A stretch of DNA of 64,000 nt from Odontesthes bonariensis (GCF_027942865.1 NC_134507.1:35145711-35209710); one strand, 5' to 3'; positions 10,101-22,247 are shown, numbered from the stretch's first letter. The notes: generated by a model not told the origin, from the letters alone. Numbers and translations: made by a program.

Positions 10101-10990
10101 GGAACTAGTCCCTCGGAGTTGGTCCGACCGGGATAAAACACATATCTCCACATGTCCACCACTAGGGACTGGTGTGCTTTGAATTTTCCTTCTCATTACT
10201 CAAACTGATTCCAGCAAAATTGGGAAATACTGTGAATTTTGGCCCATTGGAAATGCATTAGAATTCATATATAATGGGACAAAGGTAGCCCTATTTGGAG
10301 GCCTCACAACTCAGCCGTAGTTAATCATAGAGACATCATTCAAAGTTTAAACAGGACAAGAAAGGCCCGGCCTTAACTGAAGTAAATGGTTTGTTGATAT
10401 GTTTTATAGCTTTGACATAATGGCAGTTTAAGTTTCAGGAAAAATCAGGACTTCTCTCACTCTCCTGTCCTGGGGTCTCACAATCTATCTTGACAAGCTC
10501 GAAATTAATACCAAAATAACTCAAATAAACTTCTCTCATATCCAAAATGTCTGCTGCACCTAGACAAAATATACTTCACAATGTAGGTATTTTTGTCCTC
10601 TTTCACCAAATATTCCCCTCATTGTGCTTGGCCTCACGGTTTTCTCTCAAATGAACTCTGATCATCTGTTTTAACAGGTTTATGTCAGCCACAATACAAT
10701 ATGACAATAACATGACAGCCTCTGTCTCTCAGCGGGTTGTAGCTTCATTGGCATCCATCAAAATTTCTACAGAAATTTTGTAGTTCATTCTATCACTGCC
10801 CAGTTTGTGACCATATGTATTTGGCAGAAACTTTTATCCAAAGCAACTTACAGGTAGGGTAAGGGGGTCTTTCCTAAGGACCCCAACTGGAGGTATTAGC
10901 TTTCATGTAGGGGATTTGAGCCCAGGTCACCTACAATAAAGGAGGGAGGGACTGAATGGCTTTTAACATTGTGTGAGTTACACCATCTTC
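7121..10990. repeat. Long inverted repeat in unit 1
   Basis: The left arm (about 7121-8640) and right arm (about 9935-10990, reverse complement) share the AGAAGATGGTGTAACTCACA terminus, the SINE, the GGTGAAAGAGGACAAAAATA block and the ACTAGTCCC hairpin. The loop (8640-9935) carries a TATA-like TGTATATAGACTT (near 9448) followed by AATAAAGACTTTATCAG, an LTR-like promoter/polyA pair. No intact gene is recognised. The ORF ending at 7718 on the minus strand and similar ones follow the repeat and have no domain. Confidence 0.75.
7202..7357 (+). repeat. tRNA-derived SINE, fuller copy
   Basis: The A-box-like TGTGCAGTGG (about 7210) and B-box-like TGCTCAAATCCCC (about 7250) suggest a tRNA-type head. 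A GGGGTCCTTAGGAAAGACCC body and the L2-shared tail TGCTTTGGATAAAAGTG then CCAAATACATAAAC follow. The same element is at 22934-23092. Confidence 0.7.
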
Positions 10991-11015
10991 TTTTGTCTGA
11001 ACTACATGTATAAGC

Positions 11016-11515
11016 TTATACGCAGAGGGTCGTTACCGTCACATGTGTCACTGAATACCCACCAATCTGCATGTCGTTAGTGTCTTTATCACCTCCGAAT
11101 TGTCTACCTGCCTGACAGAGTGAGTTTTGGTCACAGAATCCAAGGTGAGAATGATTGTCAAACTGCCTCTGGAGGAGAGACAATGCTGCATTGTAGGTGC
11201 TGGGAAGGTGAAACCTGAGACCCCCTCCTCTGTTCAACGATGTTTTTTCCAGTTTTACATTGATGGCTTCTTTGAGTCCTCTCTCTAACTACCTGTCTTC
11301 TCTGTCTAGAATGTGGACATTGCTGTCCTCAAAAGAGTGTCCCTTCTCCTTGAGATGAAGGTGCACTGCTGAGTCTTGACCTGAAGAGGTGGCTCTCCTG
11401 TGTTGTGCCATATGCTTGTGGAGCTGTTGTTTGGTCTCTCCTATAAAGAGGTCTGCACAGTCTTTGCTGCACTGCATACATGACACCACCCAGTTTGTGT
11501 TTGGGTGTTTAATCC
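11016..11515 (-). pseudogene. Penelope-like element GIY-YIG endonuclease fragment (unit 1)
   Basis: The minus strand encodes MVSCMQCSKDCADLFIGETK followed by KHMAQHRRATSSGQDSAV, GHSFEDSNVHIL and REDR. It stops at TAG (11289-11291), and the same frame goes on through EAINVKLEKTSLNRGGGLR to 11016. This is the GIY-YIG endonuclease domain and C-terminus of a Penelope-like retroelement; the usual LYIGE is LFIGE here. The internal TAG falls where the family normally has Trp. Only the 3' end of the element is present (no reverse transcriptase seen). The downstream arm may be its 3' UTR or terminal repeat, which is an inference. Confidence 0.8.
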
Positions 11516-12140
11516 TTTGGGTGAACCAGTCTCAGTCTGAGGGTGTTCTTGGGTTTACTGAAATTAGTTGTATGAACTCAGGTCAATGAGGCCTACAAGG
11601 CATTAATACTTGAAAGAGACTTTAGGTAATATTTATGTATTACGGATTTAAAATAAACTAGGATGTTCTGGGTCAAAGTGGCCAGAACACAGGCAGAGTT
11701 CAGTGTAAATGAACAGAACAGGAGCTTTGACCTCCTCTGCATCCCTGTGAGCAGGATGAAGGCGCCCTCTTGTGTTAGTTTTCAGATTTCAGCTTTGAAA
11801 CTGCAGGGAGACATGAGAAAGCTTCACTGAGGCTTTGGCAGATTCAACAACATGAGGAAAGAGAAGTTTAAATATGTGTAACATAACACTGTGTCAGTTT
11901 GTTCACAGGACTCACAACCTGTAACACTGATGCTGCTTTCAGGGAACTTCTTCCTTTTATTATTATTTTTTTTGTAAACTTTAACTTTATCAATAAGTGG
12001 CAGATTAAACAGCACAGTTACCTCTCCATCTGCAGCCTCCAAAGCCGACTGAAACTGAGGAGTCAGCTGGAAACTCCACCTTACTGTTACCTGCTCCACC
12101 AGAACTCGTACCTATGACGACCCTTAAACAATACGTGGAA
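11516..12140. other. Unit 1/2 junction sequence, no gene seen
   Basis: It is collinear with 27212-27838. The 91-aa and 72-aa ORFs on opposite strands at 11824-12117 have no domain and include a T-rich tract. No support for a gene. Confidence 0.5.
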
Positions 12141-12514
12141 CAGAACAACGAGAGTTCATGTTTCATTTCATGCACTTGAATGCATCAGTCAGAAGATTTA
12201 GGTGAGCTTATCAACAGAAGATCATGATTTATAAATATCAACCTCTGCAGAGCGGAGCTGATTATATAAATATAAATGAAAAGCATGAAAATATTCAGAA
12301 ATATTTACATTTCCTGTACAGCTGCCTGCTAAACGTATCTAACAATGTTGGTCTGATAGATGCAGAGAAAACAGATTTTCTTCATGTTCAACTTTCAGTG
12401 GAAGGTTAATGAATGAATCTTTCCCTTCAACAGAAAACAAATAAGAATAATGCAACAAACCCTTGAACAATCCTGACTTTACTGCAGGATTGAGGTGAAA
12501 CCAGCACTGTCCCT

Positions 12515-12640
12515 TTCAGTGAAGGAAACTTCCTTGTTCCCTCCCCAAACTGATCTGAAGGTGGGAGGATGTGTGAAACCATTGTGTGACAGTAGAGGAG
12601 CTCTTAAGTGAAGATCAGCTGCAATAAAAGGAGGTGGAAT
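12515..12640 (+). promoter_or_regulatory. Putative TRIM copy 2 core promoter
   Basis: The CAGTGAAGGAAACTTCC block (about 12517-12533) and TATA-like AATAAAAGG (about 12623-12631) lie about 170 and 75 bp upstream of the ATG. Copy 3 has the same layout (about 28212 and 28318). Conservation between copies may reflect recent duplication rather than selection. Confidence 0.4.
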
Positions 12641-12701
12641 TTGTTTTGTAAGACAGCACAGACGGTGTTTCTGCTCTGAGAGTCACACACTGCTCTGCCA
12701 A

Positions 12702-14390
12702 ATGGAGGAAATGGCAAATAAAATGGTTAAACTGGACCTGGAAAGCTTCTCTTGTTCGATCTGTCTGGATGTGCTGAAGGAGCCGGTGACTATTCCCTGT
12801 GGACACAGCTACTGCATGAACTGTATTAAAGGCTACTGGAATGGAAAGAATAAGAAGGGAATTCACAGCTGCCCTCAATGCATGAATACTTTCACACCAA
12901 GACCTATTCTGGAGAAAAGCACCATGTTAGCTGATTTAGTGGAGCAGCTGAAGAAGACTGGACTCCAAGCTGCTCCTGCTGATCACTGCTATGCTGGAGC
13001 TGAAGATGTGGCCTGTGATTTCTGCTCTGGAAGAAAGCTGAAAGCCATCACGTCCTGTTTATTCTGTCTGGCCTCTTACTGTAAGAAACACCTTCAGCCT
13101 CATTATGATGTGGCTCCATTCAGGAAACACAAGCTGGTGGAGCCCTCCAAGAAGCTCCAGGAGAACATCTGCTCTGTTCATGATGAGGTGATGAAGATGT
13201 TCTGCCGTACTGATCAGAAGTCTATCTGTTATCTCTGCTCTGTGGATGAACATAAAGGCCACGACACAGTGTCAGCTGCAGCAGAAAGGACTGAGAGGCA
13301 GAGAGAGCTGGAGGGGAGTCGACAACAGATCCAGCAGAGAATCCAGGACAGAGAGAAAGATGTGAAGCTGCTTCAGCAGGAGGTGGAGGCCATCAATCAG
13401 TCTGCTGATAAAACAGAGGAGCACAGCCAGAAGATCTTCACTGAGCTGATCCGTCTCATCCAGAAAAGAAGCTCTGATGTGAAGCAGCAGATCAGATCCC
13501 AGCAGGAAGCTGAAGGGAGTCGAGTCAAAGAGCTTCAGGAGAAGCTGGAGCAGGAGATCACTGAGCTGAAGAGGAAAGATGCTGAGCTGAAGCAGCTCTC
13601 ACACACAGAGGATCACAGCCAGTTTCTGCACAGCTGCCCCTCAGTGTCAGCACTCAGTGAGTCTACACACTCACCCAGCATCAATATCCGTCCTCTGAGG
13701 CACTTTGAGGATGTGACAGCAGCTGTGTCAGAGCTCAGAGATAAACTACAGGACATCCTGAGAGAGGAATGGACAAACAGCTCAATGAGAGTCACTGATG
13801 TGGATCTTTTACTGCCAGAACCAGAACCAGAACCAGAACCAAAGAGCAGAGCTGACTTCTTAAAATATTCATGTGAAATCACACTGGATCCAAACACAGC
13901 AAACACATATCTGTTACTGTCAGAGGGGAACAGAAAAGTGACATTAATGACACAACCTCAGTCTTACTCTAGTCATCCAGACAGATTCAGAGATCGGTTT
14001 CAGGTCCTGAGCAGAGAGAGTCTGACTGGACGTTGTTACTGGGAGGTGGAGATGAGAGGGGGAGGAGCTGATGTAGCAGTCGCATACAAGAACATCAGCA
14101 GAGCAGGGGATGAAGGTGGATTTGGATTTAATGACAAATCTTGGGCATTAGATTGTTACAAAAACCAGAATGAATTTTGGTACAACAACATGGAAACCTC
14201 CATCTCAGGTCCTCAGTCCTCCAGAGTAGGAGTGTACCTGGATCACAGAGCAGGTGTTCTGTCCTTCTACAGCGTCTCTGAAACCATGACTCTCCTCCAC
14301 AGAGTCCAGACCACATTCACTCAGCCGCTCCACGCTGGAGTTAGATTTTGGGAATCTGGAGCCACAGCTGAGTTGTGTAAAGTGAAATAA
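12702..14390 (+). CDS. TRIM E3 ubiquitin ligase-like, RING-Bbox-coiled coil-SPRY (copy 2)
   Basis: This is an intact 562-residue single-exon ORF with the same domain order as copy 1 and only scattered substitutions. All RING cysteines and the RING histidine are present, and the RING ends in HSCPQCMNTFTPRP as in copy 1. The coiled coil/SPRY hinge carries four Glu-Pro repeats (GAACCA units) against two in copy 1. In the SPRY, residues around NEFWYNNMETSI and PLHAGVRFWESG differ slightly from copy 1. The start is fixed by conservation of ATGGAGGAAATGGC across copies and by the short distance to the TATA-like word. The 3' flank continues to 15555, where BEL is inserted about 1.2 kb past the stop. 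Confidence 0.93.
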   Translation: MEEMANKMVKLDLESFSCSICLDVLKEPVTIPCGHSYCMNCIKGYWNGKNKKGIHSCPQCMNTFTPRPILEKSTMLADLVEQLKKTGLQAAPADHCYAGAEDVACDFCSGRKLKAITSCLFCLASYCKKHLQPHYDVAPFRKHKLVEPSKKLQENICSVHDEVMKMFCRTDQKSICYLCSVDEHKGHDTVSAAAERTERQRELEGSRQQIQQRIQDREKDVKLLQQEVEAINQSADKTEEHSQKIFTELIRLIQKRSSDVKQQIRSQQEAEGSRVKELQEKLEQEITELKRKDAELKQLSHTEDHSQFLHSCPSVSALSESTHSPSINIRPLRHFEDVTAAVSELRDKLQDILREEWTNSSMRVTDVDLLLPEPEPEPEPKSRADFLKYSCEITLDPNTANTYLLLSEGNRKVTLMTQPQSYSSHPDRFRDRFQVLSRESLTGRCYWEVEMRGGGADVAVAYKNISRAGDEGGFGFNDKSWALDCYKNQNEFWYNNMETSISGPQSSRVGVYLDHRAGVLSFYSVSETMTLLHRVQTTFTQPLHAGVRFWESGATAELCKVK

Positions 14391-15555
14391 ATGTATTTAG
14401 TCAGTTTGTTGCTGAGAGTTCATTGCTGTGATGTCTCTGCGCTGCTGCTCTTTTTTTAATTTGCTGCTTTTTCCTGTGTTTGTGCAGCCATGGAGGATAT
14501 CACTGCTAATGATGAGTTTGATTCATAGAAATATTTCTCCACTTGAAAATCCAAACTTCTCTGAGCTCTAAATATTAGTTGGATCCTTGTGTTGATGTAT
14601 TTGTATGTTGTTGTTTCTCTTCCACTTCATGGAGCCAAACAGAGAAACCAGCAGACCTTCCTTTATCACAGATTATTTTCAAATCTCATCACTTTGTAAA
14701 TGTGAAAATAATTCTGTAGTTTGTCTTACTTTGATTTGTTTCAGAGATCAAATGTTGTTGCTGTTTTCTAAATCAACCAACAAATGAGGAAGTCTGTTCT
14801 GAGATGTTCATTTCCAAGATCAGAATAAATCATGAGATCAGTTATCATGTTTAATGTGACAACAAATTAAAGTTTTTATAAGAAATTCCACTTTATTGTT
14901 CTGACATTTATTCTTTAACAGTGAGGAACTATTTGTAGATGACTCATAACAACAAACTGAATGGACATTATAAACTAACATGGTTCAACATGATTACAAT
15001 AAAACACATATTTATGTAGAAAGAATCAGCTCTATAAATATATAGTTATATGTGAAAGTTATGAATGTTTTATGTTATCTAATGAGAGTTGGGGAATAAC
15101 AAAGATTGCTTTTCAGTTCTGTGTTGACCAAACAAAGGTACGGCACAAATCTGAGGATAAAACCTTTCCTGTCATATTTGCTCATGGCATTAACTGGTGT
15201 CCCAAGATGGTTGGCAGTATTAAGCTTTAGTTGACAAGTGGGCTATGGTTCACTTATCCCGGAGATCATAGTTCATCAAATTTATTTTCAACTTGATGGT
15301 TTTTTCCAATGTCTTACTTCTTGATTACCACCATTGTTAGATTCACTTTCTTTGATCTATGATAACTTGCTTGACTCTTCCTAAAGAATCTGGTTCCCCA
15401 GTGTTGATAGAAATATCAACGAGGTATTGATTTTCACTTCTGGCTGAAACGCATCAGTCAAGATAAAGAGAGGATTACAAACTCATTGAAGATAGCTTGT
15501 GGGTGCAAGAGGAACACAGTATCAGCAGACATGGAAAAAGCATGTCATTATGTAG
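14391..15555 (+). other. TRIM copy 2 3' flank
   Basis: It is collinear with 5477-7101 of unit 1, with the LINE site empty near 15138. A polyA-type AATAAA overlaps the TRIM stop. It ends in TGTAG (15551-15555), the left BEL target duplication. No further gene. Confidence 0.6.
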
Positions 15556-16015
15556 TGTGGGAGCTAAAGTGTGTTTCTATATGCTTTTGTTTGTTTAGTG
15601 TGAAAGTTCATATGAATGTCAATTTGAATGGATAAAACGTTGATTAGAAATAAGTGGATGGTTATTTAATTCATTTGAGTGAATTCATGTTTATTTTAAT
15701 ATAATTTTGTAACATTTTGTTAGAAGCCATTGTTTATATTACTGTCGCTTTAAGAAAACAGCGCTTTAGCGCACACAGGTGTTTGGAGACAGTTGAGGCT
15801 TGATTAAGGACCGAGCGACACAGTTTTCTAACCGCAGTACCTTTTCTGATGAGAAACTTTGATTTGGAATACTCCTGTAACAAGATACCTTGGAAACTTT
15901 GGAATAAATACATTGTGTTCATCTTTTACAACAGAGTCCTGTGGACGTTTCTTGTTTTCCGTGCAGTCAAGGTACACGAGTTACGTCAACCTGGTATAAA
16001 GCTTCAGCGCCCACA
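15556..16015 (+). repeat. BEL 5' LTR
   Basis: 460 bp, starting TGTGGGAGCT and ending CAGCGCCCACA. It contains AATAAA near 15903 followed by GT-rich sequence, as expected for an LTR polyadenylation region. Confidence 0.95.
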
Positions 16016-16214
16016 TTGTTAGAAAACTCGCTCCACTTGGATGAATGGACATATAAAGGATTGGACACCGCAAGGAAAAAAGGAATCACAACAGGTTACA
16101 GTGGTCGTGAGTAAATTCAAATTCCTTGGAAAGAAAATGTGCTGTGTAATGTGCTAGTTTGTCAACTAGCTGCAATATCATCGCTAAAGGAGCAGCAAGC
16201 ATTGTCAGCTGTTT

Positions 16215-18608
16215 TTGGTGGATTTACTCTTCAGACTTCAGCTAATTCACTTCTGCCACTTTGCATTGAATATGGAGCACAGAGATGAAGATACGGACAA
16301 AGTTGTGGATGTAGGAGCAGGGCAGAACTCAGTGAAGGCTATGGAGGAAAGGTTGCAACGTACTATTGGCACACGCAAGGCTAAGCTGGCTAAGCTAACA
16401 GGTAAAATGAACCAGATGCGTCAAGCAATGGATGATGGTGGTGATGGCAGCCTATCAGTGATTCAAACCAAAATAGTGGAATTTAACAGGCTGTTTGGAG
16501 AGTTTTGTGACTTGAATAGCCGTGCTAAGGAGTTATTTCACCAACTTTCTGAAGAAGATATGAAAAGAGATCAAGATAACTGGTTTGAACCTAAGGCTGA
16601 TAACTTTAAGGTATTTGCAGAGAGTGCTGTGGCTTGGATTGAAGACGCTCAGCTACGTGTTGAAGAAGCTAAAAGGTACAATGAAGCAGTTCAGCCATCT
16701 GACAGCATATCCAGTGCATCTTTACCATCATTAAAGCAAGGAGGCAAGGCAGGTTCTGAGCATCCTTCCCGTACATCATCATTGGCTTCGTCTACTCGGC
16801 TGAAGGCAGAATTAGAGAGAGCTGCATTGTTAGCAAAGGCATCCTCTTTGAAAAGGAAACAGACTTTGGAGGAGCAGGAAGCCAAGCTAAAAAGAGAAAA
16901 GGAGGAATTAGAGATTCAAACCGCTTTAGCAGCATCTGATGCTAAAATTAAGATCTTGGAAGAGTTTGAAGTGTTGCGTGTGTCATCCAAAGCACCAAGT
17001 CGTGATGGAATGAACTCGTATGTAGGTTCAAAGCACTCTTCTCACACAGACAGGCATGCAGTGCGAGGTAATGAATTTCGACCTAGTGGACAACCATCAG
17101 CTGCTGCAACTACTCAGCCACAGACACAGGCGCTGGAAACTTTGCAAGGTGTTGCTGAAATGTTAACGAAGCAGCAGAAACTAGCTTCCCTGCCTCCTCA
17201 GAGTATTCCTGTATTCAAGGGAGACCCTTTAGAATATCTGTTGTTCAAAAGAGCATTTGAACACGGAGTAGAGAACAAGACAGACTGCAGCAAAGACCGT
17301 CTCTATTTCATGGAGCAGTATACTGCAGGACAGCCTAGGGAGCTGGTACGTAGCTGTCTCCATATGGAACCGGAGCTCGGCTACCGTGAAGCTAAGAGAC
17401 TTCTGGAAGAACACTTCGGAAATGCCTACAAGATTTCAGTGGCATATATTAACAAAGCTTTGAACTGGCTTCCCATCAAGTCTGATGACGGAGAAGCTCT
17501 TCAGTCTTTTGGCCTCTATCTTACAGCATGTCGTAATGCTATGACTGACGTGGAGTATATGGAAGAGCTTGATAATGCAGCTAACATACGTGCTATAATT
17601 GCCAAGCTCCCATATAAGCTGAGGGAGAGATGGAGAAGCGTTGTCTGTAACATTCAGGACTATGAGTATCGCAGAGCCAGGTTCAACGACCTTGTGAATT
17701 TCATTAATAAGCAAGCTAAAGAAGTGTTGCACCCACTGTTTGGTGACATAAAAGACTCCTCAAAGAGCTCAGCTAAAGGTCAAATGGATGAGAGGTTGCA
17801 TAGGAGAAGTGACAACAAAAGAGGTTATGTCACTGCGGCAACTATCACAAGCAATGAAGCAGAGAGTCCCATGTTTAAGTCAGGAACTAAAGTTATCAAT
17901 AGCAAAGAGCATGCATTTGCCAAACCCTGTCTTTTCTGTCATGGTGCAGAACATTCTATGGAACAGTGCAAGAAAATGAAGAAATCTCTACATAAGGAGA
18001 AGATTGACTTCTTGCGAGCTAAAGGTTTGTGCTTCAGCTGTCTTAAAAGGGGCCACATGAGTACCTCATGTAAGGAGAAAATGACTTGTCACGTCTGCAC
18101 GCAGTTGCACCCTACAGTGTTGCACATGAAGGCCAAAGGTGGTATTTCAAACAAAGACACAAGGACTGAACGTGAGTCATACAAAGGTGAGGAAAGGCCG
18201 TCGGAGTCAGTTGTAAGTGGGTTTGTGGGCACCAGCGCTACAACCAATGGAGCAACAAGTGCTGAGAATGTAGAGAGCATCTTAGCTATAGTTCCAGTTC
18301 AAGTAAAGAGCAACAAGGGCCAAAAGGTGACAACGATTTATGCTTTCCTTGACCCTGGCAGTACCGCATGTTTCTGTACTGAGAATCTAATGAAAGAGCT
18401 TAAAAGACAGAGCAGAAAGACACGCACCTTATTGAAGACCATGGGAGAGGAAAGGATTGTGAGCAGTCACGTGGTGCCTGGCTTGGAAGTGAGCAGATTG
18501 GACTGCAATGATTTCCTTGAGCTCCCAGATGCATTTGCCCAGAAAACCATTCCTGCTACAAAAGGTAATATTCCTTTACAAGAGGATGTTGACAAGTGGC
18601 CACACCTA
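16215..18608 (+). pseudogene. BEL gag-protease ORF
   Basis: 798 codons open before a TAG at 18609-18611. It reads a coiled N-terminal region, a charged stretch with long Ala/Lys/Glu helices (about residues 195-250), and a DUF1759-type Pao gag domain (about 325-480: IPVFKGDPLEYLLFKRAFE). Two CCHC zinc knuckles follow (CLFCHGAEHSMEQC and CFSCLKRGHMSTSC), then an aspartic protease region with LDPGST in place of the usual D[ST]G. The true start may be the Met at 16272 (MEHRDEDTDK) rather than the upstream ATG. Gag packages RNA and the protease matures the polyprotein. The terminal TAG lies in frame with the following pol sequence, so gag and pol were one frame before mutation. Confidence 0.9.
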
Positions 18609-18611
18609 TAG

Positions 18612-21600
18612 GATGTGTTGCTTCCAAAAATAGAAGCAGAGATAGGACTGCTTATTGGGACTAACGCACCAAAGGCTCTTGAACCCTGGCAAATCATTGC
18701 TAGCATAAAGGATGGCCCATATGCTGTAAGAACACGGCTTGGCTGGAACATCAATGGACCTCTCAGAGAGAACACTGGCTATAGCACAGCGTACAGATTG
18801 ATGCAGGTCCAAGCAAACCGAATAGCAGTTACCAGAATGGAGGAACTCTGGAATCAGCAGTTTCAGTGTGACTTTCCTGAGTGTAATCAGTTTGAGAGGC
18901 TGGAAATGTCGAGGGAAGATTGTCAGTTTCTTGACATGGTCACACAGTCAGCTAAACTTGTGGATGGACATTACACCATTGCACTGCCACTGAGGAATAA
19001 AGACCTGAAGATGCCCAACAATCGAAGGGTAGCTGAGCAACGCGCTCTGAACTTGAGGCGAAAGTTTGTGAAGAATCCAACATTCCATTCAGAGTACTCA
19101 GCGTTCATGGCTGGCATCATTGATAAGGGATATGCTGTGAAGGTACACAGCAAGGATATCAGCCGAGATGATGGTAGAGTTTGGTACCTGCCACATCATG
19201 GGGTATTTCACCCAAGGAAGAAAACGCTCCGAGTGGTTTTTGATTGTGGAGCGTCATACCAGGGCGTCACTCTGAACGAACAGCTGCTACAGGGACCAAA
19301 TCTCACCAGCACTCTCCTTGGCGTGATAACAAGGTTTAGACAAGAGGAGGTGGCAGTCATGGCGGATGTGGAGGCGATGTTTCACCAAGTGAATGTGCCT
19401 GATGAGGACTCTGACCTTTTCCGGTTCCTCTGGTGGACATCAGGCGACATAAATCAAGAGATGGTGGAGTATAAGATGGTGGTGCATTTGTTTGGTGCAA
19501 CCTCATCTCCAAGCTGTGCCAACTTCACCTTGCGGAAATGTGCTGAAGACAGCAGAACTGAGTCAAATGCCCAAGCAGTCGACACAGTGCTCCATAACTT
19601 CTATGTTGATGACTGTCTAAAATCGGTCCATTCTGAAGAAGAGGCAGTATCGTTGTACCACACCCTGCGAGCCGTGTGTGGAAAGGGTGGATTCAAGCTC
19701 ACCAAGTGGGTAAGCAACAGCAGAGTCGTGCTGCTGCTATTCCAGAAGAAAACAGGGCAACTGAGGTTAAAGACCTTGACTTGGATCGAGATTTGCTTCC
19801 CATAGAGAGAGCTTTGGGAGTTCACTGGTGTATCGAGTCTGACAATTTCAAATTTAAGATCATCATGCCAGACAAAGCACCTACCAGGAGAAACATCCTA
19901 TCCCTCGTGAGCTCAGTTTACGACCCATTGAGTATCTTGGCACCTGTGGTGCTCTCAGCAAAGAAAATCCTGCAAGAGCTCTGCAGACTGAAGATGGGCT
20001 GGGATGTCCCAATACCTGATGAGCTAGTTCAGGAGTGGTCCACCTGGAAGGCTTCATTACAACAGCTAGTGAACGTCAGCATCCCCAGGTGTTTCAAGCC
20101 CGCAGGCTTTGGTGAAGCGTGTTTAATCAACTGTATCATTTTGCTGATGCCAGCGAAGAAGGTTATGGGACAGTTAGCTACATGCTACAGAAGAACAGCA
20201 GCAACGAAGCACATTGTGCATTTGTCATCGGGAAAGCTAGCGTGGCACCGCTTAAAGCCATGACTATCCCTCGCATGGAGCTCACTGCGGCTACCATGGC
20301 TGCCTGCATGGACCAGGTTTTGAGATCGGAGCTGCATCTTTAGCTCCAAGAGTCTGTATTCTGGACAGATAGCACAACTGTACAGAAGTACATCAGAAAC
20401 AGAAAAAGCAGATTTCGCACTTTTGTTGCAAATCGCGTAGAGACCATCTTGAAGATCTCTACACCTAGTCAGTGGAGGTATGTCAACACCTCACTGAATC
20501 CTGCAGATTATGCGTCGAGGGGTCTGAAGGCAGAGCAATTCATTCAGAGCCATACTTGGTTACAGGGGCCGGACTTTCTCACCAAGGACACTGGAGAGTG
20601 GCCCAAGAACCCAGAACACCCTGTGGATCTAACCATGGAGGACCCAGAGGTAAAGAACACAGTGGTCTGTGCTACTACTGCAGGGGATCAAGGGGGTGCA
20701 TTACTGGAGTTAATGCAGTACTTCTCTTCATGGAGTCGTCTTAAGAAGGCAGTCGCTTGGATGTTAAAGGTTAAGAGCGTTCTGCTGAGCTTATGTCAAA
20801 AGAGGAAGGAGTTGAACATAACTCTTACTCCACCTGATGTTGACAAGGATATGAGGAACTTCAAGGCAGGTCTTTCAAGAGCAGGTGCTTGTAAACTCAC
20901 AGTGGTGAACCTTAAGGAAGCAGAGCAAGAGATCATGCGCTATTGCCAAGCAAAGACTTTCACCAACGAAATCATGGCACTCCAAAAGGGTGAAAATGTG
21001 AAGAGAAGCAGTCATCTTTTCAAACTAAATCCAGTTCTCCATGAAGGCATTGTCAGAGTAGGAGGAAGACTCAGCAGAGCCGCTATGCCTGAGGAGTCAA
21101 AGCAGCCAGAAATTTTGCACAAAGATTCGCACATTGCAATGCTGATCCTCAGAGATATCCATGGGACCTGGGTCACAGCGGTCGCAATCACGTGCTCTCC
21201 AAGCTGCGATCTAAGTATTGGATCCCTGGTGCAAACTCAGCAATAAGGAAAATCTTATCCAAGTGTCAGGTCTGTCGGCGCTCTCATGGAGCTACAGGTC
21301 AACAACAGATGGCCAACTTACCGCGAGACAGAGTCCTACCAGATAAGCCTCCGTTCACCAACACTGGGGTGGACTACTTTGGCCCGTTCGAGGTAAAACG
21401 CGGAAGAAGTTTGGTGAAAAGATATGGCGTGATTTTTACATGCCTGGCAATCCGTGCAATACACTTGGAGTTAGCATCTTCTCTAGATACGGATTCCTTC
21501 ATAGCTGCTCTTCGCCGCTTTATCGCTAGAAGAGGCCAGGTAAAGATCCTTCGTTCTGACAACGAAACAAACTTCGTTGGAGCAGAACGTGAGCTAAAGA

Positions 21601-22247
21601 GAGCCATCCAGGAGTGGAATATCTCCAAGATTGAAAACACTCTTCACCAGAATGGCATTCAGTGGATATTCAATCCTCCCACTGGCTCCCATCATGGAGG
21701 GGTCTGGGAGAGGATGATCAAGTCTGTAAGAAAGATCCTGAATGTCACCCTGAGATTACAGAAACTTGATGAGGAGAGCCTACATTCCCTGTTATGTGAG
21801 GCAGAGGCCATCATCAACAGTCGGCCTATAACTAAGGCATCTAGTGATCTTAACGATCTAGAGGAGCTCACGCCGAATCATCTCTTGCTCCTCAAGACCA
21901 AACCATCTCTTCCCCCAGGCCTGTTTAACAACCAAGATCTCTACTCACGAAGGAGATGGAAACAGGTCCAGTACATGGCAGACATATTCTGGAAGCGCTG
22001 GACAAGAGAATATCTACCACTGCTTTAAGAGCGTCACAAGTGGTCCCGCCCATCTCGCAACTTTGCCATAGGAGACATTGTGTTGGTTGTCGACGAATCT
22101 GCACCCCGTAACTCCTGGATAATGGGGAGAGTGATCCAAGCAGTCCCAGACAAGTTTGGACTGATACGTCAGGTCCGCATAAAGACTAAGACCAGCATGT
22201 TGGATAGGCCCATCACAAAACTTTGCCTTCTCCAAGAAGCTGAATGA
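18612..22247 (+). pseudogene. BEL pol (RT, RNase H, integrase), multiply broken
   Basis: It continues in the gag frame with a reverse transcriptase (VVFDCGASYQGVTLNEQLLQ, MADVEAMFHQV, catalytic FYVDD). RNase H follows (HFADASEEGYGTVSYML), then integrase with a zinc-binding HHCC region (KCQVC) and catalytic pieces (TGVDYFGPF, LRSDNETNFVGA, GSHHGGVWERM). Lesions: TAG 18609-18611; frameshift at about 19700-19735; frameshift at about 20100-20125; TAG 20341-20343; frameshift at about 21160-21180; TAA 22026-22028. After the last stop the frame stays open to TGA at 22245-22247, covering the integrase C-terminal domain. The lesions leave nearly all domains readable, so decay is recent. Confidence 0.92.

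Larger units (their letters stand above)
2846..12140 (+). repeat. Tandem duplication unit 1 (TRIM copy 1)
   Basis: The unit runs from TRIM upstream sequence (TTCATGTTTCAT...GCACTTGAATGCATCAG) through the gene, its 3' flank, the left arm, loop, inverted right arm and Penelope fragment. It is repeated at 12140-27838 (interrupted by BEL) and in shortened form at 27838-32190. Unit-specific insertions are the MITE at 3373 and the LINE at 6222. Boundaries are estimates from shared words, not an alignment. Confidence 0.8.
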
